Part shown: positions 5,311-8,820 of the stretch, piece after piece
How positions within the stretch are numbered: the first letter of the stretch is position 1
How the letters are laid out: each line of letters begins with the position of its first letter
From: an uncultured Colwellia sp.
Lineage (GTDB): Bacteria; Pseudomonadota; Gammaproteobacteria; Enterobacterales; Alteromonadaceae
Direction: 5' to 3'
Length of the DNA: 8,820 nucleotides
NCBI GenBank assembly: GCA_913020705.1
Contig: CAJWBY010000177.1
Location: forward strand, 1 to 8,820
Notes under the pieces: generated by a model
What the model was told of the DNA's origin: nothing
The model's database searches: none
What the model saw: only the letters and a program-made list of their open reading frames with translations
Translations under genes and position numbers: made by a program

Positions 5311-6429
5311 TTGCGGCTTATAATGATATTTATCACTTTATTCAGTGCTAGTGCTAGTGCTGATAAATTGGCAAATAAGCTATCTCATCAAATAAATAAT
5401 ATATTTGCAAATATTTCTTCTAAGGATTCTCCTGGCTGCTCTATTGGTGTAACTCAAGATAACTTACTAATTTTTGAAAAGGGGTATGGGCTAGCTAATT
5501 TAGAGCACCACATCCCACTAACCTCACAATCTATTTTTAGAATAGCTTCAGTATCAAAACAGTTTACCGCACTAGCTATATTACTATTAGCTGATGACGG
5601 AAAAATAGAATTAGATAAGGATATTCGAACATATTTACCTGAATTAAATGATTATGGAGTTAAAGTAACTGTTAACTCAATGCTAGGTCACTTTTCAGGC
5701 ATGGGGGACTTTGACTCTTTAAATATGCTAACGAAATCAAGTTTGAAATCTGTCTCAGGTGGAAAGCTTAGATTAGGAAATCAAGATTATTTATCCAATG
5801 ATGAATTTTACGATATTGTTAAAAACCTTCCATTAAAAAATATTCCCGATCAAAAATTGGAATACAGTAATTTTGCTTATTTTTTATTATCTAAATTAGT
5901 TGAAAAACAAAGTGGTTTAACGTTAAGAGAGTTTACAAATAAAAGAATATTTAAACCTTTAGGAATGAAATACAGCTTTTTTAATGATAATCATAATGAA
6001 GTCATTCTCAATAGAGCATCTGGCTATAGAAGATCAGAATCAGGATCTTATGAAATTAATATGACGAATTTGTCTTGGGTTGGAGATGGAGGTTTACACA
6101 CAAATATTCAAGATTTAGCTCTATGGAATAATCATTTTTATCAGCCTAAATTAGGCAAGACCCCAAAGCAGATAATTGTTCAAATGAATACACCTAACAG
6201 CAAACATGATATTGATGGTTGGATGTATGCAAACGGGCAATTTGTTAAGCAGCTTACCGAATATAAAACATTTGAACATACGGGGGATTGGTTGGGAACT
6301 TCAACTTTTTATGCAAGAGTTCCTGAAAATAAAATTTCAGTTGCAGTTCTATGTAACGATGTTGATCTAAATGCTCCTAAATATGGTGTTAAAGCATTAG
6401 ATATTGCTCATAAACTTTTAGCAGATTAA
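5311..6429 (+). CDS. Exported serine hydrolase, class C beta-lactamase fold
   Basis: A complete 372-residue member of the beta-lactamase/esterase/D-aminopeptidase family. I choose TTG 5311 because AGGAG (5298-5302) lies 8 nt upstream and a stop codon lies in frame at 5287. ATG 5323 is possible but badly spaced. Residues 1-17 form a short signal peptide ending ASA, so the enzyme is probably periplasmic. The catalytic set is complete: S80-V-S-K83 (nucleophile and general base), Y185-S-N187 and H323-T-G325, the HxG variant rather than KTG. HFSGM at 127-131 matches the usual HTSGL turn, and VGDGGLHTN precedes the helix with DLALW. It is transcribed alone, divergently from the padR unit. It is not a close copy of the hydrolase at 1-702. 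The substrate could be peptide, ester or lactam. The HTG motif speaks against a classical AmpC. Confidence 0.93.
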   Translation: MRLIMIFITLFSASASADKLANKLSHQINNIFANISSKDSPGCSIGVTQDNLLIFEKGYGLANLEHHIPLTSQSIFRIASVSKQFTALAILLLADDGKIELDKDIRTYLPELNDYGVKVTVNSMLGHFSGMGDFDSLNMLTKSSLKSVSGGKLRLGNQDYLSNDEFYDIVKNLPLKNIPDQKLEYSNFAYFLLSKLVEKQSGLTLREFTNKRIFKPLGMKYSFFNDNHNEVILNRASGYRRSESGSYEINMTNLSWVGDGGLHTNIQDLALWNNHFYQPKLGKTPKQIIVQMNTPNSKHDIDGWMYANGQFVKQLTEYKTFEHTGDWLGTSTFYARVPENKISVAVLCNDVDLNAPKYGVKALDIAHKLLAD

Positions 6430-6776
6430 GGTTCCACAATTAATATAAAATGATGAAAGGACAATGACCGTAATGAGCTTGCAAAGGCAATAGATAATGT
6501 TCTCGTTCTATAATTTTATTTTTTTGAAGATTAAAATTAGTATAAAAATCGATGTTTGGAACGTCTGCTAAAGTGAAGAGCATTAAGTTAGTTGTCTATC
6601 ATCTATAGTCAGATAAAGGGGCCAGTCGACTTCGACCCACATAAAAAATTTCAAAATTATTCTTCTGCCAATGCGCAAAAAGTGTTCACAAATCAACCTA
6701 CAAAGTATGATGCACTTTTTGTTAAATTACACGTACGCGGTCGAATCAAATACTTATGCCCCGCATCTAATAGCTG
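6430..6776. other. Intergenic region between convergent hydrolase and lysC genes
   Basis: No gene is supported. It contains AT-rich TAATTTTA/TAAAATTA (6511-6518/6532-6539) after the hydrolase, and CAAAAAGTG/CACTTTTTG (6676-6684/6713-6721) after lysC, either of which may help end transcripts. GTCGA-CT-TCGAC (6625-6636) is a short palindrome within a GC-richer patch. No clear GC-stem plus T-run terminator is visible. Frames that are open here lack ribosome sites and family features. Confidence 0.5.
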
Positions 6777-8129
6777 TTATACAAACAAAGCTTCGTGTAA
6801 TTTTTCAACCGTTTCATTTGCTTGATGCTCGTCAACCAAGAAACACAAATTATGTTCACTGGCGCCGTGACAAATCATACGAACATTTATGCCTGAAATA
6901 GTGTCAAAAATACTGGTACCCACACCACTACTTTGATGCATTTTATTGCCAATAACAGCGACTAAAGATAAACCATGTTCGACGGTAACTTCACAAAGCT
7001 GCTCGAGTTCTTCAACGACTGTTGAATTTAAAAGTGCTTGATTTGAGCCTGTTGGGTTATCAAAAGTAAGCGCTACACTGATTTCACTGGTGGTGATCAA
7101 ATCAACACTCAATTCATACTTAGCTAAGATACCAAATACTTGCGCGAGAAAACCACTAGCATGCAACATAGCAGGACTTTTTACGGTAACTAACGTTTGC
7201 TCACGTCGTAAAGCGATTGAGCGATATATAGGGCTTGATTCAACAAACTGTTGAATACGTGTACCGCCCTTTTCAGGTTCTTTACTTGAACCAACAAACA
7301 CTGGAATGTTTTTTCTCATTGCTGGAATAAGCGTTGCGGGATGAAGTATTTTTGCACCAAACGTTGCCATTTCGGCGGCTTCACCGAAGCTGATTTCTTT
7401 AATTGCACGAGCTTGGTCAGTAATACGTGGGTCTGTTGTAAATATTCCAACTACATCTGTCCAAATAGACAAATTATCTGCATGTAAAGCTTCTGCTAAA
7501 AGCGCTGCACTGTAGTCTGAACCACCACGACCAAGCGTTGTGGTATAGCCTTCTTCGTCTTGACCAATAAAGCCTTGAGTTACCATAACTTTATCAATGA
7601 GATGTGGTGCAAGAAGTTGCTGCGCATTTTCAGATAACTGCTTCAGATCTACAACGGCTTTTCCATATGAAGCATTCGTTTTCATCACTTGACGAACATC
7701 AAACATTTCACCATTTACACCAATGGATTGAAGTACTTGTGCAAAAATACGTGAACTCAGTTGTTCTCCAAAAGATAAAATAGCATCTGAGATACGCGGA
7801 CAATAATTAAGTGATTGAGCTTTTGCGTAATCGCTTAGTTGCTTTAATAAGTCTGCAACTTGTTCATTTAACATCTGTTCTTGGGTTAAATGTTTAGTGA
7901 TATTTAATTGAATAGCGAGAATGCTTGCAATGATTTCTGTTTGTTCGTTTTCAGAAACGTTTTTTTGGCTTAAACGTACAAGTGAATTAGTAACACCTGA
8001 GCTTGCAGAGACAACAACAAGTTTATTACTCGGATCGTTTTTTATGATATGTGCACAGCGCAACATGGCTTGGTGATCAGCAACACTTGTGCCGCCAAAC
8101 TTTGCAACAGTAAAAGATGATAATGACAT
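6777..8129 (-). CDS. lysC: Lysine-sensitive aspartokinase III
   Basis: The 450-residue protein phosphorylates L-aspartate with ATP, the first step to lysine, threonine, methionine and diaminopimelate, in the cytoplasm. It matches E. coli LysC (449 residues) over its whole length. The amino-acid-kinase domain has KFGGTSVAD (10-18), TTLGRGGSDYSA (197-208) and WTDVVGIFTTDPR (223-235). EMATFGAKILHPATL (253-267) follows. Two ACT domains occupy about 310-388 and 389-450, with SVDLITTSEISVALT (341-355) and VRMICHGASEHNLCFLV (416-432), the lysine-binding region. Start ATG 8129 has AGGGA (8141-8137) at normal spacing. The gene is preceded by a lysine riboswitch, so lysine acts on both expression and enzyme. 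No broken motif is seen. Confidence 0.97.
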   Translation of the reverse strand: MSLSSFTVAKFGGTSVADHQAMLRCAHIIKNDPSNKLVVVSASSGVTNSLVRLSQKNVSENEQTEIIASILAIQLNITKHLTQEQMLNEQVADLLKQLSDYAKAQSLNYCPRISDAILSFGEQLSSRIFAQVLQSIGVNGEMFDVRQVMKTNASYGKAVVDLKQLSENAQQLLAPHLIDKVMVTQGFIGQDEEGYTTTLGRGGSDYSAALLAEALHADNLSIWTDVVGIFTTDPRITDQARAIKEISFGEAAEMATFGAKILHPATLIPAMRKNIPVFVGSSKEPEKGGTRIQQFVESSPIYRSIALRREQTLVTVKSPAMLHASGFLAQVFGILAKYELSVDLITTSEISVALTFDNPTGSNQALLNSTVVEELEQLCEVTVEHGLSLVAVIGNKMHQSSGVGTSIFDTISGINVRMICHGASEHNLCFLVDEHQANETVEKLHEALFV

Positions 8130-8288
8130 TTAAGATTCCCTAACTAAGTTCCGGATTCGTTTATCCGATAACGTTAATAACTTCAAGGAAGAGTTTGACT
8201 GAATGGAGAAGTGTTCATGATGAGAAAAACTTAACTTTTCAGCCAGAAGCTCTCCACCATAAACTAATTAGGTTTAAAATAAACACTA
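8130..8288 (-). promoter_or_regulatory. Expression platform of the lysC riboswitch
   Basis: About 160 nt separate the aptamer from the lysC start. In transcript direction, TGGAGAG (8259-8253) can pair with TTCTCCA (with one G-U) further down near 8210-8204, and a 5-bp CGGAT/ATCCG hairpin (8167-8152) sits about 10 nt before the AGGGA ribosome site. The only T-run (TTTTTC near 8235) follows a weak, bulged stem. I see no strong intrinsic terminator. Control of translation initiation, as known for E. coli lysC, is therefore the likelier mode. Confidence 0.5.
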
Positions 8289-8440
8289 ACTAGAGGTGAC
8301 AATCCTAGGGATTCAGCCCTAGTAACCGAATAAATAACGCCACTCGCTAATTATCCTCGGCAGTAGTCTCCCTCAATAACAGTCAAAAGAATGGTGGTTC
8401 TTCGTGTTATTTACCTAGCTACTGCTCCTCTTCTGGTGGG
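8289..8440 (-). promoter_or_regulatory. Lysine riboswitch (L box) aptamer upstream of lysC
   Basis: Read on the minus strand, the region shows the conserved blocks of the E. coli lysC leader in order. These are CCAGAAGAGG-GC (about 8436-8424), TGAGGGAGA (near 8374-8366), GCCGAGG (8361-8355), GGCTGAATCCC (8318-8308) and TTGTCACC (8302-8295). Stems are evident. The closing AGAGG/CCTCT joins about 8431-8427 to 8296-8292. GCAGTAG/CTACTGC joins 8425-8419 to 8366-8360. AATAACA/TGTTATT joins 8411-8405 to 8381-8375. CTAGGG/CCCTAG (8322-8317/8310-8305) caps the GAAT loop. It binds lysine and turns lysC expression down. Confidence 0.95.
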
Positions 8441-8459
8441 AATATTAAACCGAATATAA

Positions 8460-8489
8460 ACTCAAATATCATAAAATACATATTTGAGT
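8460..8489. repeat. 10-bp inverted repeat just upstream of the riboswitch
   Basis: ACTCAAATAT (8460-8469) and ATATTTGAGT (8480-8489) are perfect reverse complements with a 10-nt AT-only-but-one loop. It lies between the nhaD end and the aptamer. On the minus strand the right stem is followed by TTATATT, so it may end nhaD transcripts. Alternatively it overlaps the lysC promoter as a repressor site: minus-strand TATATT (8458-8453) and TAATAT (8447-8442) are -10 candidates, without a clear -35. Confidence 0.45.
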
Positions 8490-8634
8490 ATTTAGTCTAA
8501 TAATCCACAGGCGAATTAAAACCTATATAAGGGTAAAAATCAACAGTCATCTGATGATAATGTCTACATAATTGATAATATATTAAAGTCGACGCTATCC
8601 ATTATTACAAAGTGATGCCCCTACGATAAATATA
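8490..8634. other. AT-rich spacer after nhaD
   Basis: No gene or strong signal is seen. It contains only short palindromes such as TCATC-A-GATGA (minus strand, near 8550). Confidence 0.4.
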
Positions 8635-8697
8635 TTAAACCAATACCCAATTTGCCGCGTAATAAACACATATATAGCCTACGGTATATGCGATAAC
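8635..8697 (-). other. In-frame continuation of nhaD beyond the TAA stop
   Basis: Directly after the TAA at 8700-8698 the frame continues for 20 sense codons (VIAYTVGYICVYYAANWVLV) to TAA 8637-8635. The composition is that of a membrane helix with a GY near its centre, as in the final helix of NhaD proteins. This suggests either a recent nonsense mutation that removes the last helix or a sequencing error. Confidence 0.55.
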
Positions 8698-8820
8698 TTA
8701 ATAAATAAAATTACGTAAATAAATTACAAAGTTAAGTTCTTTTATTTTACTCATGGCAATTATACCTGCTGCCGAACCTATCACTAATATTGAACCACCA
8801 ACGCCTGTTGCATAGGTTAA
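8698..8820 (-). CDS. nhaD: Na+/H+ antiporter NhaD, C-terminal part (start outside window)
   Basis: From base 8820 the minus strand reads LTYATGVGGSILVIGSAAG, then IIAMSKIKELNFVIYLRN, ending at TAA 8700-8698. The TGGS-ILxIGSAAG block and the following E-L-N-F-x-x-YL stretch are characteristic of the C-terminal part of NhaD, an inner-membrane antiporter that exports Na+ or Li+ in exchange for protons and is common in marine and alkaliphilic bacteria. Only about 40 codons are inside the window. The stop looks premature: the same frame continues beyond it as a plausible last membrane helix to a second TAA at 8637-8635. The gene runs in the same direction as lysC. Confidence 0.8.
   Translation of the reverse strand, partial: LTYATGVGGSILVIGSAAGIIAMSKIKELNFVIYLRNFIY

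Noticed and set aside
6457..6513. Short tail-like frame reading KDNDRNELAKAIDNVLVL after the hydrolase
   Set aside because: Only 18 codons with stops just upstream; too short to separate from chance.
6592..6901. Two overlapping plus-strand frames running into the 3' end of lysC
   Set aside because: No ribosome sites or domains; part is antisense to the ACT domain of lysC.
1..8820. CRISPR array, tRNA, rRNA or integron attC sites
   Set aside because: No regularly spaced repeats, cloverleaf-like sequence, rRNA segment or attC-type core sites were seen on either strand.

Overview
The window looks like chromosomal DNA from an AT-rich marine gammaproteobacterium, most likely of the order Alteromonadales (Colwellia, Thalassotalea or a relative). 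The basis is the AT-rich coding style, an E. coli-type lysine-sensitive aspartokinase behind a gammaproteobacterial lysine riboswitch, an NhaD-type Na+/H+ antiporter next door, and an IS91-family element of a kind I recall from marine Gammaproteobacteria. The genus is inference.

Layout. Positions 1-702 hold the 3' part of a class C beta-lactamase-fold serine hydrolase (+), followed by a strong 14-bp hairpin. About 860-3450 is an IS91-family insertion sequence with two + strand genes: a complete tyrosine recombinase (1022-1924) and a Y2 HUH transposase (1934-3127). Its right side ends in a dense block of interlaced inverted repeats (3376-3441). On the minus strand, 4893-3456 reads as one compact unit: a PadR-family repressor, then (4-nt overlap) a membrane protein with a permease-prefix-like head and a MotA/ExbB-like membrane part, then (7-nt overlap) the C-terminal part of an M1 peptidase that lacks its zinc-binding HEXXH region. 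A sigma70-like promoter with two PadR-type palindromes precedes padR. A second complete, exported serine hydrolase lies at 5311-6429 (+).

The right third is housekeeping. lysC (8129-6777, minus) encodes lysine-sensitive aspartokinase. It is preceded by a clear lysine riboswitch aptamer (about 8440-8289, minus) and a roughly 160-nt expression platform. The last bases hold the 3' end of nhaD (minus). Its reading frame meets a TAA at 8700-8698, yet continues in frame for 20 more sensible, mostly hydrophobic codons to a second TAA at 8637-8635.

Working together. lysC and its riboswitch form a complete feedback unit: lysine represses expression through the RNA and probably inhibits the enzyme through its ACT domains. 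The PadR/membrane-protein pair is a probable self-repressing unit that senses an unknown signal. The IS has inserted between the convergent hydrolase and PadR/M1 units. The truncated peptidase, a possible gene scrap at 4955-5160 and the IS mark 700-5300 as accessory, rearranged DNA beside a conserved lysC-nhaD block.
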